Source: Tissierellia bacterium
GTDB taxonomy: Bacteria; Bacillota; Clostridia; Tissierellales; Sedimentibacteraceae
Length of the DNA: 64,000 bases
Assembly (NCBI GenBank): GCA_012843025.1
Contig: DURT01000031.1
Location: 1 to 64,000 of the forward strand
Direction of reading: 5' to 3'
Shown here: piece by piece, positions 38,201 to 47,785 of the stretch
How positions within the stretch are numbered: the stretch's first letter is position 1
Layout of the letters: every line of letters begins with the position of its first letter
Program-made: the position numbers and the translations under genes
The notes under the pieces: model-generated
Seen by the model: the letters and a program-made list of their open reading frames with translations, nothing else
Databases searched by the model: none
What the model was told of the DNA's origin: nothing

Positions 38201-39118
38201 ATGCCCGTTATTATACCCCATAATTTACCGGCCTATAAAATATTGGAAGATGAAAATGTATTTGTGATGAGCAAGGAAAGAGCAGAAAGACAGGATATAA
38301 GACCTTTGGAAATAGCATTGGTTAATTTAATGCCTACAAAAATAGAGACAGAAACCCAGTTTCTTAGGTTGCTTTCCAACAGTCCCATACAAATAAATGT
38401 TGAATTTATCCATACTAAAAGTTATGAGGCAAAAAATATTTCTCAAAGCCATATGAAAAATTTTTATAAAAATATTTATGAGGTACAGCATAAGAAATAT
38501 GATGCAATGATTGTTACAGGTGCTCCTGTAGAATTAATGGAGTATGAAGAAGTAGATTATTGGGAGGAGTTAAAAGATATCTTAGAATTTTCCCATAAAA
38601 ATGTTACTTCTGCCATGTATATATGCTGGGGTGCCCAGGCTGCTCTCTATCATTTTTATGGAATAAATAAGCAAACACTTTCGGCAAAACTTTTCGGAGT
38701 ATTTGAACATGAGAAAAAACACGATACTTCAATGCTCTTAAACGGTTTTGATGATATATTTTATGTACCACATTCAAGGCATACGGAAGTTAAAAAGGCG
38801 GATATTGAAAAAGTTAAAGAACTAATTATACTGGCTGAATCTGAAGAGGCAGGAGTTCATATTGCAGTTACTGATGATTACAGCAGAATATTTATAATGG
38901 GACATTCTGAATATGATCCTTTAACTTTGAAAAAGGAATATGAAAGAGACATAAGCCAGAATAAATCCATAAATATACCGAAAAATTACTATCCCGACGA
39001 TGACCCATCAAAGCCTCCCTATGTAAAGTGGAGAAGTCATGCCAATCTCTTGTTCAAAAATTGGATAAATATTATTTATCAGGAAACCCCCTACAATATC
39101 AATGAAGTTGGGAGATAA
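38201..39118 (+). CDS. metA: Homoserine O-acyltransferase (MetA)
   Basis: MPVIIPHNLPAYKILEDENVFVM, IRPLEIALVNLMPTKIETETQFLRLLSNSPIQI, YDAMIVTGAPVELMEYEEVDYWEEL, GHSEYD. Confidence 0.96.
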   Translation: MPVIIPHNLPAYKILEDENVFVMSKERAERQDIRPLEIALVNLMPTKIETETQFLRLLSNSPIQINVEFIHTKSYEAKNISQSHMKNFYKNIYEVQHKKYDAMIVTGAPVELMEYEEVDYWEELKDILEFSHKNVTSAMYICWGAQAALYHFYGINKQTLSAKLFGVFEHEKKHDTSMLLNGFDDIFYVPHSRHTEVKKADIEKVKELIILAESEEAGVHIAVTDDYSRIFIMGHSEYDPLTLKKEYERDISQNKSINIPKNYYPDDDPSKPPYVKWRSHANLLFKNWINIIYQETPYNINEVGR

Positions 39119-39151
39119 AAATCATCCTGTGGACAATCCACAGGATGATTT
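39119..39151. terminator. Bidirectional terminator-like hairpin
   Basis: AAATCATCCTGTGGA-CAA-TCCACAGGATGATTT. Confidence 0.7.
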
Positions 39152-39210
39152 AGTGTGTAACTACAAGGTTCCCAGAACAAAGCATTTTGATTGCCTCGTT
39201 GAGTGAGGTT

Positions 39211-39963
39211 CTATAATATACTTAGTATATGTCTTTTATACTTCATGAAATTTTCACTTACTTTGAAATTTTTATCTCGGGGCTTCGGTTCTTTTATAAT
39301 TATTTCTTCTTTGATTTTTCCCGGTTTTCCAGCCATTATATATATTCTGTCAGATAAGATGATGGCTTCATCTATATCGTGGGTTATCAAAAGAGTAGAT
39401 AGTTTTATTTGATCCATAACCTGCATATACCATTCATGCATAGCGTCTTTGGTAATACTGTCAAGAGCGCTGAAGGGTTCATCCAAGAGTGCAACTTGGT
39501 CTGAAAACAAATAGGTTCTTAAAAGGGCTGCCCTCTGTCTCATTCCTCCAGACAACTGGTAAGGATACTTTTTCTCAGTTCCTTCCAGGCCGAATTCTTT
39601 AAAATAATTAGCTGTAATTTCCCTTGCCTTTGATTTTTTTTCACCTCTTATTACTAGGGGCAATGAAACATTGTCTATAATGGTTTTATAGGGAAGGAGC
39701 AAGTCCTTTTGAAGCATGTAACTTACATTTCCTGCTTTGCCGGTAATATCTCTGCCATCTAATTCAACTCGACCTTCATCTGGGTTAAGGAGGCCGGAGA
39801 TAACATTAAACAATGTTGTTTTGCCAACACCGCTTACGCCCAAGAGACATACTATTTCGCCTTTATTCAATTCTATTGAGATATTTTCTATAATGTTGGC
39901 ACCTTCATAACTTACGGTTATGTTTTTTGCAACTAATTTCTCCATCTTCCTCCAACCCTCCAA
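39211..39963 (-). CDS. ABC transporter ATP-binding protein (ThiZ/TauB-like)
   Basis: LLGVSGVGKTTLFNVISGLL Walker A, YQLSGGMRQRAALLRTYLFSDQVALLDEPFSALD signature. Confidence 0.93.
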   Translation of the reverse strand: MEGWRKMEKLVAKNITVSYEGANIIENISIELNKGEIVCLLGVSGVGKTTLFNVISGLLNPDEGRVELDGRDITGKAGNVSYMLQKDLLLPYKTIIDNVSLPLVIRGEKKSKAREITANYFKEFGLEGTEKKYPYQLSGGMRQRAALLRTYLFSDQVALLDEPFSALDSITKDAMHEWYMQVMDQIKLSTLLITHDIDEAIILSDRIYIMAGKPGKIKEEIIIKEPKPRDKNFKVSENFMKYKRHILSIL

Positions 39964-39965
39964 TA

Positions 39966-40979
39966 TTATTCGGGAAGATACTGATTTGTAAATCCTGTTC
40001 CCTTAGGTATTTCTTTTTCTATAAGATTGTTTTCAAACAGCCAGCTATAGAATGCATCCCATCTGTCCTGGTCAATATATCCCCATTGTTCTACCTCTGC
40101 TTTATACTGTCCTGCCAACCATTTTTGACTTTCTTTCACTATTTCTTCATCTAATTCAGGAGCAGCTTGAAGCAATATGTTGGCAGCTTCATCGGGATTC
40201 TCTATGGCAAATTCATATCCTTCCTTAATTGCTTCTAGGGTTTTCTTTACCGTTTCAGTATTGTTCTTAGCATAATCATCATTCACTATAATTACGGGAT
40301 TATAATAGTCTAACTCAAAACCGTAATCCGCAAAATTCAGAAAATTAGTTTCCAAGTTTTTAACCTTGGTTGCTATTCCGTCCCAGGCATAATAAACCCA
40401 TACTGCATCTATATCTGTTTGAAGTGCAGTTACTACATCGGTAACGGTACTTGGTATAAGCTGAATGTCTTCAAACCTGCCTCCATCATCGGTAACTATT
40501 TTGTTAATGATAGCTTTTTCTACAGGAAGATCCCAGGTAGCATATTTATGTCCAGCTAATTTTGCAGGTCTGTCTATTCCTTTTTCTTTTAAGGAGATTA
40601 TACCAGAAGTATTGTGTTGAATTATAGCTGCTACTGCTGTAAAGGGCATTGGATTATCTGAAGCAAAGTTGGGTGCCATATAATCCTGGAAGCTTATACC
40701 GAATTCTGCTCCTCCGCCTCCTACAAGCATTTCAGCTCCACCTTCCGGTGGTTGAAGTATTTCAACATCAATTCCTCTTTCCCTAAAGAAACCTTTTTCT
40801 TCGGCTACATATAATCCTGTATGATTGGTATTAGGTGTCCAATCTAAAACAATTCGAACCTTTTCGCTTTTTCCCTCTAGGCCTTCTTCCTTTGGTTCAG
40901 AACATGCAGCTAAAATCAATATAATAATTAACAAAAGGGCTATTACAGCGGACAATTTTCTTTTCATATTACACCTCAT
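39966..40979 (-). CDS. ABC transporter substrate-binding lipoprotein (NMT1/THI5-like, ThiY-type)
   Basis: Lipobox LILAACSEP; VRIVLDWTPNTNHTGLYVAEEKGFFRERGIDVEILQPPEGGAEMLVGGGGAEFGISFQDYMAP. Confidence 0.92.
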   Translation of the reverse strand: MRCNMKRKLSAVIALLLIIILILAACSEPKEEGLEGKSEKVRIVLDWTPNTNHTGLYVAEEKGFFRERGIDVEILQPPEGGAEMLVGGGGAEFGISFQDYMAPNFASDNPMPFTAVAAIIQHNTSGIISLKEKGIDRPAKLAGHKYATWDLPVEKAIINKIVTDDGGRFEDIQLIPSTVTDVVTALQTDIDAVWVYYAWDGIATKVKNLETNFLNFADYGFELDYYNPVIIVNDDYAKNNTETVKKTLEAIKEGYEFAIENPDEAANILLQAAPELDEEIVKESQKWLAGQYKAEVEQWGYIDQDRWDAFYSWLFENNLIEKEIPKGTGFTNQYLPE

Positions 40980-40981
40980 TA

Positions 40982-41749
40982 TTAATTTTTCTTTCTGTCC
41001 CAGGGCATTACTGCATTTCTTAATAGTGTTACCCCTGACATCAACAGTAAACTGATAAAAGAGATAAAAAATATTACCGCAAACATCTTATCGAATGAAT
41101 AGGATTTCCTAACTCTGGTCATATATACCCCAAGACCGTAGAACCCTCCCAACCATTCAGAAATAACGGCACCTACAACGGAGTAGGATACGGAAATCTT
41201 TAGGCCGGCGAAAAAATGACTTAAACTGCTAGGTAATTTAATATGTGTGAAACATTGTAATTTGTTGGCTCCCATTGCCTTTAACAAATTAATTGCATCT
41301 GGGTCTACAGAGCGAAAACCATCTAACAATCCGATAGCAATGGGAAAAAAGGTTGTTAACACTATTAAAACTACCTTTGGTAACAAGCCGTACCCTAACC
41401 AGAGTACCAATAGGGGAGCAATGGCTACGGTTGGAACTGTTTGGGTAACCACCATCAAAGGATATACGGACTTATAAGCAAGGGGATAGTGATCCATTAC
41501 TACGGCAATTATAAAACCTAGGACAGTACCTATTGTTAATCCCAAAAATGCTTCCGTCAATGTTGTAGCTCCATGTTTCATAAGGAGTGGAAAGTCTCCT
41601 ATAAATGCTAAGATTACATCTACTGGTGACGGCAGCATGAATTTTGGAACAACACCAGTGGCGGATAAAATCTGCCACAATATTAATATGCAAATTATTA
41701 CAATAAAGGATGAGCCTTTATTGATGATGTTTTGAAATTTTTTCTTCAA
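40982..41749 (-). CDS. ABC transporter permease (ThiX-like)
   Basis: EAFLGLTIGTVLGFIIAVVMDHYPLAYKSVYPLMVVTQTVPTVAIAPLLVLWLGYGLLPKVVLIVLTTFFPIAIGLLDGFRSVDPDAINLLKAMGA. Confidence 0.92.
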   Translation of the reverse strand: MKKKFQNIINKGSSFIVIICILILWQILSATGVVPKFMLPSPVDVILAFIGDFPLLMKHGATTLTEAFLGLTIGTVLGFIIAVVMDHYPLAYKSVYPLMVVTQTVPTVAIAPLLVLWLGYGLLPKVVLIVLTTFFPIAIGLLDGFRSVDPDAINLLKAMGANKLQCFTHIKLPSSLSHFFAGLKISVSYSVVGAVISEWLGGFYGLGVYMTRVRKSYSFDKMFAVIFFISFISLLLMSGVTLLRNAVMPWDRKKN

Positions 41750-42014
41750 TAGTTAATACACCACCATTAGGGTTAAAGAATATTTTTACGTATGAAATTA
41801 CCGATGGAGCCCCTTCTTTAACTGCAATTAATTGACAATTCTTTACTATTTCCATTAATTCGTTATAATTTCCCTCAATTGTTGTTTCAAAAGGTCCTAC
41901 ATAGTAATTAAGCCCCGTACTTTTAATATAGTCTATAATACTATCTACTACACGTACTACTTCTTCATTTCCCTCTACCTGAGGTAGAACCTGAATTGCT
42001 ACACTTGCTTCCAT
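41718..42014 (-). CDS. Thiamine-binding MTH1187/YkoF-like protein (DUF77)
   Basis: MEASVAIQVLPQVEGNEEVVRVVDSIIDYIKSTGLNYYVGPFETTIEGNYNELMEIV; ATG at 42014 preceded by GGAGG. Confidence 0.85.
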   Translation of the reverse strand: MEASVAIQVLPQVEGNEEVVRVVDSIIDYIKSTGLNYYVGPFETTIEGNYNELMEIVKNCQLIAVKEGAPSVISYVKIFFNPNGGVLTIEEKISKHHQ

Positions 42015-42035
42015 AAAAACCTCCATTCCAAATAT

Positions 42036-42190
42036 GCAAAAAACCCCTCCGGCAATGGGAGAGGTTGCATATAGCAAAGTATACATTACCTACGCCAGCA
42101 TTACCTGGATCAGGTTCAAGCAGTATTACTGCTTTAGGGTCAAAACATTAGAGTAGTTTTATCTCAGCCTAATTCATTAAGCTCCCCTAT
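42036..42190 (-). ncRNA. TPP (THI-box) riboswitch with terminator
   Basis: Minus strand GGGGAGC...GGCTGAGATAAA...ACCCT...GAACCTGATCCAGGTAATGCTGGCGTAGG then AACCTCTCC..GGAGGGGTTTTTT. Confidence 0.95.
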
Positions 42191-42371
42191 TGCTTAAATA
42201 GTATCACAGTAAAATATATATGTCAACAAGATATTATAGGAAATGGAAGATAAATGCAAAATTATTCTTGACATTGAATTTTTATGGTAGTATAATGCTT
42301 GAAAGGTATAAAGACCTCATTGACAGGGAGTCTTTAAATTACACGAATGTTTCCATTAACAGAGGTGGAAT

Positions 42372-42428
42372 ATGAAAAACATATTTTTAACACAATTACA
42401 TCATCATAGATACAGAGTTTGTAACTAA
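42372..42428 (+). CDS. Putative his-operon leader peptide MKNIFLTQLHHHRYRVCN
   Basis: ATG after AGAGGTGGA; three consecutive CAT His codons immediately ahead of mutually exclusive stems and a terminator upstream of hisZ. Confidence 0.7.
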   Translation: MKNIFLTQLHHHRYRVCN

Positions 42429-42538
42429 GAATATAATTCACAGTTACAAGCTCTATCGGTCGTACGAAAAAATGGCTTGTATCTGTGATGGACAATATAT
42501 ATAGTTAGCCATCTGATATAAGTCAGATGGCTTTTTTA
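42414..42538 (+). promoter_or_regulatory. Putative transcription attenuator of the his operon
   Basis: AGAGTTTGTAACT (42414-42426) pairs AGTTACAAGCTCT (42442-42454); the latter region can instead pair GGCTTGTATCTGTG (42474-42487); terminator AGCCATCTGA..TCAGATGGCT-TTTTTT (42507-42538). Confidence 0.7.
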
Positions 42539-42550
42539 ATAGGAGGAGAA

Positions 42551-43498
42551 ATGAGATTTTTAAATATTGAAGACGAAATGAAGTATTTTCAAAGAATGTT
42601 TCTTTTGAGAAAAGAAATTGAAAACTTCCTCTACAACGAAGGTTTCATGAATATTGAGCCTTCCATATTTGAGGGGTACGATGAATTTATCAGCGTAAAT
42701 TCTCGAATAGACAAAAAAACAACAGTAAAGATTTTAGACAGTAATAAGGATATATTGATACTAGCTCCCGATATTACCACAGGAATTATAAATAAATTTA
42801 TGCCCAGGTGGGAGTACGGTTTAAAACTGAAAATATTCTACTACGGCAAAACCTATAAGTACAACGGAACAGGTATAAAAGAAAACCGGGAGATGGGTGT
42901 TGAAATATTAGGAGAAAAGAACGAAAACACCGACCAAGATACCTTGAATGTGGCCAACAGGATATTAAACAAGTACAGCGAAAACTATTTAATAGAAATT
43001 GGCAGCAGCAAGTTTCTAAAAGGAATAATATCAGCCTGCTCTTTTAAGAAAGAAGATTACCACAATATTTTGGATTTCCTTTATTCAAAAAATAAACAGG
43101 AACTGCGAGAATACTTGGAGAAACTTCCTTACAAGGAGCCAATGAGAACCCTGTACAATATTTTAGAACTTGAAGGTTCTTATGAGGAAATTACTTACCA
43201 GCTTAAAGATATGTATTTAAATGACCTAGCCAGAGAAGGACTGGAAGAACTTAAAGCCATTGATAGCTGTATGAAAAATATTACAGACAAAATAATATAT
43301 GACCTTTCACTGGTTTCAGAACTTAGTTACTATGATGGAATAATATTCAGAGGGTATATAGAAGGTTCCAACAAGGCGATAATAAAAGGGGGAAGGTACG
43401 ATTCCTTTACGGAGCAGTATGGATACAAAGTTCCGGCAATAGGTTTTACCGTTGAACTAGATGAATTATCTAAAATCCTTTATAGGGAGGATGTATAA
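42551..43498 (+). CDS. hisZ: ATP phosphoribosyltransferase regulatory subunit
   Basis: Class II aaRS-like fold text (YFQRMFLLRKEIENFLYNEGFMNIEPSIFEGYDEF, GGRYDSFTEQYGYKVPAIGFTVELDEL), adjacent to hisG. Confidence 0.85.
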   Translation: MRFLNIEDEMKYFQRMFLLRKEIENFLYNEGFMNIEPSIFEGYDEFISVNSRIDKKTTVKILDSNKDILILAPDITTGIINKFMPRWEYGLKLKIFYYGKTYKYNGTGIKENREMGVEILGEKNENTDQDTLNVANRILNKYSENYLIEIGSSKFLKGIISACSFKKEDYHNILDFLYSKNKQELREYLEKLPYKEPMRTLYNILELEGSYEEITYQLKDMYLNDLAREGLEELKAIDSCMKNITDKIIYDLSLVSELSYYDGIIFRGYIEGSNKAIIKGGRYDSFTEQYGYKVPAIGFTVELDELSKILYREDV

Positions 43499-44136
43499 TG
43501 AGTTTGACAATTGCTATACCCAAGGGAAGATTAGGAACACAGGCCATTGAAATATTTAAAAGAGCAGGCCTTGGAGAATGTATAGATGAAAAATCAAGGA
43601 AGCTAGTTTTTGAAGATAAAAAGAGAAATTTAAAGTTCATACTATTAAAGAATTCCGATGTTATAACTTATGTGGAAAACGGAGTTGCTGATATAGGAAT
43701 CTCCGGCAAGGACATGGTTATGGAAAGTGGAGGAGACGTTTTTGAGCTTTATAAAATGAATATTGGGAAGTGCAAAATGTCGGTAGCGGGCATTAAAGGA
43801 AAAAAGATTTTTAAGGACGACACAATTTTAAAGGTAGCTACCAAGTTTCCGGAAACTGCAAAGAAATATTTTAGGGGCAGGGGACAAAGGATTAAGACTA
43901 TAAAATTAAACGGCTCAATTGAGTTGGCACCTATTTTAGGTTTATCCGATGTAATAGTAGATTTGGTTGAAACGGGAAATACATTAAAGGCCAATGGTCT
44001 TGAAGTTTTCGAAGATATGTATCAAATAAGTGCCATGATAATTTCCAATAAAATAAGTTATAAGTTCAAAAGAAAAGAAATTAAAGAAATTATTGAACTA
44101 ATAAGGAGGGAAGAGGAAAATGGTAAGGATAATTGA
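43498..44136 (+). CDS. hisG: ATP phosphoribosyltransferase catalytic subunit
   Basis: LTIAIPKGRLGTQAIEIFKRAGL, VENGVADIGISGKDMVME, LAPILGLSDVIVDLVETGNTLKANGLEV. Confidence 0.97.
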   Translation: MSLTIAIPKGRLGTQAIEIFKRAGLGECIDEKSRKLVFEDKKRNLKFILLKNSDVITYVENGVADIGISGKDMVMESGGDVFELYKMNIGKCKMSVAGIKGKKIFKDDTILKVATKFPETAKKYFRGRGQRIKTIKLNGSIELAPILGLSDVIVDLVETGNTLKANGLEVFEDMYQISAMIISNKISYKFKRKEIKEIIELIRREEENGKDN

Positions 44137-45409
44137 AAAAGAAAGTATCCCAAAATTCCTCTTAGAAATTCGAGACAGATATATACAGGACTATGACAGT
44201 GTATATAGCAAAGTAGATGAAATATTAAAAGATGTTAGGGAGAATAAGGATAAAGCCGTTAAAAAATATACTAAGGAATTTGATGGGGTGGAGATAGAAA
44301 ATATAGAAGTTACAGATGAAGAGATAGAGGAAGCTTTCGAAACTATAGACAGGGAACTTTTGGATACAATAAAAAGAGCAAAAGAAAACATTACAAACTA
44401 TCATGAAAAGCAAAGAAGAACCGGTTTTCAATTTAAACCTGAAGGGAAGGACATTCTCTTAGGTCAAATAATAAATCCCATTGAAAAGGTGGGAATTTAT
44501 GTACCAGGAGGCAAAGCATCCTATCCTTCAACTGTACTAATGAATGGAATTCCTGCCAAAATTGCAGGTGTAAATGAAATCATTATGATTACTCCCCCCA
44601 TGGAAGATGGAAAAATAAAAAATTCCATACTTGTGGCTGCAAAGTTAGCGGGGGTGGACAGAATTTTCAAGATAGGAGGAGCCCAGGGGATAGCTGCCTT
44701 AGCCTACGGTACGGAAACTGTTCCGAGAGTGTATAAAATTACGGGACCGGGAAATATCTATGTGGCTGCTGCCAAAAAAAGAGTTTCCGGCATAGTGGGA
44801 ATAGACATGGTGGCAGGCCCCAGTGAAATATTAATAATTGCCGATAAAAAAGCAAATCCCTCCTACATTGCAGCTGACTTAATATCCCAGGCAGAACATG
44901 ATGAGATGGCTGCCTCTATCCTGATTACTGATTCACGACCCTTGGCAAATGAAGTAATAAAAGAATTAAACAGACAGGTAAAAAAGCTAAGTAGAAGCAA
45001 TATAGCAGAAAAATCTTTAAATAACTACGGAGCAATAATTCTTGCAGAAAATATAGAGCACTGTATAGAGTTGGCTAACGAAATAGCTCCTGAACACTTA
45101 GAGCTATTAACGGAAAAAGCCTTTAATATATATAAGAAAATAAAAAATGCTGGGGCCATTTTTTTGGGAGAGTATACTCCTGAACCTGTTGGAGATTATT
45201 TTGCAGGACCTAATCATACGCTGCCTACCAGTTCTACAGCTAAATTTTCCTCTGCCTTATCAGTAGATGATTTCATAAAAAAAACTTCCCTTATTTACTA
45301 CAGCAGGGAAGCCCTTTTGGAAAGTGCTGATGATATAGTTCGTTTTGCGGAAAATGAGGGATTAACAGGACATGGAAATGCTATAAAAATAAGAAGGGAG
45401 CAATTATGA
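44120..45409 (+). CDS. hisD: Histidinol dehydrogenase
   Basis: GIYVPGGKASYPSTVLMNGIPAKIAGV, YKITGPGNIYVAAAKKRV, DMVAGPSEILIIAD, AGPNHTLPTSSTAKF. Confidence 0.97.
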   Translation: MVRIIEKESIPKFLLEIRDRYIQDYDSVYSKVDEILKDVRENKDKAVKKYTKEFDGVEIENIEVTDEEIEEAFETIDRELLDTIKRAKENITNYHEKQRRTGFQFKPEGKDILLGQIINPIEKVGIYVPGGKASYPSTVLMNGIPAKIAGVNEIIMITPPMEDGKIKNSILVAAKLAGVDRIFKIGGAQGIAALAYGTETVPRVYKITGPGNIYVAAAKKRVSGIVGIDMVAGPSEILIIADKKANPSYIAADLISQAEHDEMAASILITDSRPLANEVIKELNRQVKKLSRSNIAEKSLNNYGAIILAENIEHCIELANEIAPEHLELLTEKAFNIYKKIKNAGAIFLGEYTPEPVGDYFAGPNHTLPTSSTAKFSSALSVDDFIKKTSLIYYSREALLESADDIVRFAENEGLTGHGNAIKIRREQL

Positions 45410-46428
45410 TAAAATTAAAAGAAAGTGTGGAAAAATTACAAGCTTACTTTGTTAACGATGTACCCTACAGGGTAAAATTAGATGCAAATGAAGGAAGTAA
45501 TTACTTGTTGAAAGATGGATTTAAAATTGATAGTTTCAAACCTAACTTGTATCCGGACAGCGACTCAAAGGTTTTAAGAGAAAAAATGGCAAGATATTAC
45601 GGATGCAGTCCGGAAAACATTATGGTGGGAAACGGATCCAGCGAGCTTATAAATACAGTAATAAATGCCTTCTGTGAAAAAGGACAGAAGGTTATGAGTT
45701 TTGTACCTTCCTTTAGCATGTACCAAACCTACTGTGATTTATGTGGTGCAGAATATGTTGGCTTGGAAACTGAAAGGGATTTCAGCCAAAATATAGACAA
45801 ATTAATAGCTGAAGGCAGGAAACAAAACACTAAAATAATAATACTTTGTAATCCTAACAACCCTACAGGATATGTAACCCCTAGAGAAGATGTGGTAAAA
45901 CTATTAGATAGTATTAACAATTCCTTGATTATATTAGATGAAGCCTATGCGGATTTTTCGGAAATTTCCGTAATTGATCTAATAGATAAATATGAAAACT
46001 TAATTGTAATGAGGACCTTGTCAAAGGCCTTTGGCCTTGCGGGACTACGTGTAGGAGCAATGATAGCTAATGAAAAAACAGTAAAATACATATGGAAAGT
46101 TAAAATTCCTTACAATATTAACATACTGTCCCAGCATGCAGCAGAGCAGGCATTGGATAATATTGATAAGGTGAAAGAATATACTAAAAGAGTTAAGGAA
46201 CTGAGACAGGAATTAAGGGAAAGTTTAAAAGAACTTAATTTCAAGGTATATCCTTCCGGAGGAAACTTCTTATTTGTAAAGTCCCCCATAGAAAATTTAT
46301 TTGAAAAACTAATGGCCAGGGGAGTACTTATAAGAGAGTTTAAGTTCGATACAGTTTATAACCGTATCACCGTGGGGACAGAGGAAGAAAACAAAATATT
46401 GATTGAGGAAATAAGGGAATTGATGTAG
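45406..46428 (+). CDS. hisC: Histidinol-phosphate aminotransferase
   Basis: NIMVGNGSSELINTVINAFC, ILCNPNNPTGYVTPREDV, ILDEAYADF, MRTLSKAFGLAGLRVGAMIAN. Confidence 0.95.
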   Translation: MIKLKESVEKLQAYFVNDVPYRVKLDANEGSNYLLKDGFKIDSFKPNLYPDSDSKVLREKMARYYGCSPENIMVGNGSSELINTVINAFCEKGQKVMSFVPSFSMYQTYCDLCGAEYVGLETERDFSQNIDKLIAEGRKQNTKIIILCNPNNPTGYVTPREDVVKLLDSINNSLIILDEAYADFSEISVIDLIDKYENLIVMRTLSKAFGLAGLRVGAMIANEKTVKYIWKVKIPYNINILSQHAAEQALDNIDKVKEYTKRVKELRQELRESLKELNFKVYPSGGNFLFVKSPIENLFEKLMARGVLIREFKFDTVYNRITVGTEEENKILIEEIRELM

Positions 46429-46469
46429 GAGCAAGGTACTAATGAGATACAGCTATATGGGAGGAAAAA

Positions 46470-47048
46470 ATGAGAAAAAGTATAATAACTAGGAACACCC
46501 AGGAAACAAATATTGAGTTGGAGCTTAATATAGATGGAAGGGGAAAGACTGATATAGAAACTGGCATTGGATTTTTGGATCACATGCTTACATTGTTTGC
46601 TTTTCATGGGAAATTTGATTTAAAAGTAAAGTGTGAAGGAGATTTAAAAGTAGATACTCACCATACTTCAGAAGATATAGGAATAGCCTTAGGGCAGGCT
46701 TTTAAAGAAGCATTGGGAAGTAAGAAGGGAATTGAAAGATACGGCTATATGTACCTGCCCATGGACGAAGCTTTGGCCAGGGTAGTTGTAGATTTCAGCG
46801 GCAGACCATGCTTAGTTTATCATGTGGAATTAAACAGAAATCAATTGGGAGAAATGGCAACGGAAGATTTTAAAGAATTCTTCAGAGGATTCGTAAACAA
46901 TTCCCTGTCTACACTACATATAGAGCTTTTATACGGAGAAAATGACCACCACAAAATTGAAGCAGTATTTAAAGGTTTTGGAAGAGCTTTAAGAAAGGCT
47001 GCAGAAATTACTTCTGATACCTTGCAGACAACCAAGGGGGTGTTGTAA
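46470..47048 (+). CDS. hisB: Imidazoleglycerol-phosphate dehydratase
   Basis: TGIGFLDHMLTLFAFHGKFDL, DTHHTSEDIGIALGQAFKEALG, NDHHKIEAVFKGFGRALRKA. Confidence 0.97.
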   Translation: MRKSIITRNTQETNIELELNIDGRGKTDIETGIGFLDHMLTLFAFHGKFDLKVKCEGDLKVDTHHTSEDIGIALGQAFKEALGSKKGIERYGYMYLPMDEALARVVVDFSGRPCLVYHVELNRNQLGEMATEDFKEFFRGFVNNSLSTLHIELLYGENDHHKIEAVFKGFGRALRKAAEITSDTLQTTKGVL

Positions 47049-47767
47049 TGATACTTTTTCCTGCAATAGATATAAAGGATAATAAATGTGTGAGGCTTAC
47101 TCAGGGAAAGTTTGATAGGGTTAATGTGTATTTCAGTGACCCTGTGGAAATGGCAAAAAAATGGGAGGCTATGGGAGCAGAATATCTTCACGTGGTGGAT
47201 TTAGACGGTGCCAAAGATGAAGGTTTTCAAAACAGAAAGTCCATTGAAAAAATAGCCAATGCCATAAATATTCCCATGCAGACAGGTGGAGGAATAAGAA
47301 GCAAAGAAAGAATTAAGAATTTAATAGATATGGGGGTTGCCAGGGTAATAGTGGGCACAATGGCAATTGAAAATCCAGAACTCTTAAAAGAACTCATAAA
47401 TATTTACAAGGAAAAAATAGCTGTTTCCATAGATGCTCTTAATGGCAAAGTTGCCATTAGAGGCTGGCAGGAAGTTGGGGATGTTGATTCTATAGAAATG
47501 TGCAAGTCCTTAGAAGGTATGGGAGTGGAGACAGTAGTTTATACTGATATTTCAAAAGATGGCATGCTTTCAGGGCCAAATTTCAATATATATGAAGCAT
47601 TATCCAAGGAAGTTAATATTAATATAATTGCCTCAGGGGGAGTTACCACTTTGGAGGATATAGGCAGATTAAAAGAAATGAACTTATATGGTGCAATTAT
47701 AGGGAAAGCCCTATATGATAATAAATTAGATTTTAAAGATGCATTAGCCAAAGTTCGTCAACCTTAA
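47048..47767 (+). CDS. hisA: ProFAR isomerase
   Basis: MILFPAIDIKDNKCVRLTQGKFDRVNVYFSDPVEMAKKWEAMGAEYLHVVDLDGAKD, QTGGGIRS, ASGGVTTLEDI. Confidence 0.97.
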   Translation: MILFPAIDIKDNKCVRLTQGKFDRVNVYFSDPVEMAKKWEAMGAEYLHVVDLDGAKDEGFQNRKSIEKIANAINIPMQTGGGIRSKERIKNLIDMGVARVIVGTMAIENPELLKELINIYKEKIAVSIDALNGKVAIRGWQEVGDVDSIEMCKSLEGMGVETVVYTDISKDGMLSGPNFNIYEALSKEVNINIIASGGVTTLEDIGRLKEMNLYGAIIGKALYDNKLDFKDALAKVRQP

Positions 47768-47785
47768 AATATGAAAGGAGTCAGC

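Noticed and set aside
39203-39412. Plus-strand 69-aa ORF
   Set aside because: Antisense to the ABC ATPase gene on the minus strand, no RBS.
42015-42086. N-terminal extension of the DUF77-like ORF to 42086
   Set aside because: Would translate the riboswitch expression platform; ATG at 42014 has a GGAGG RBS and the family N-terminus.
42283-42540. T-box riboswitch upstream of the his operon
   Set aside because: No convincing T-box (AGGGTGGNACCGCG) or AG-box sequence; AGAGGTGGA is better read as the RBS of the leader peptide.
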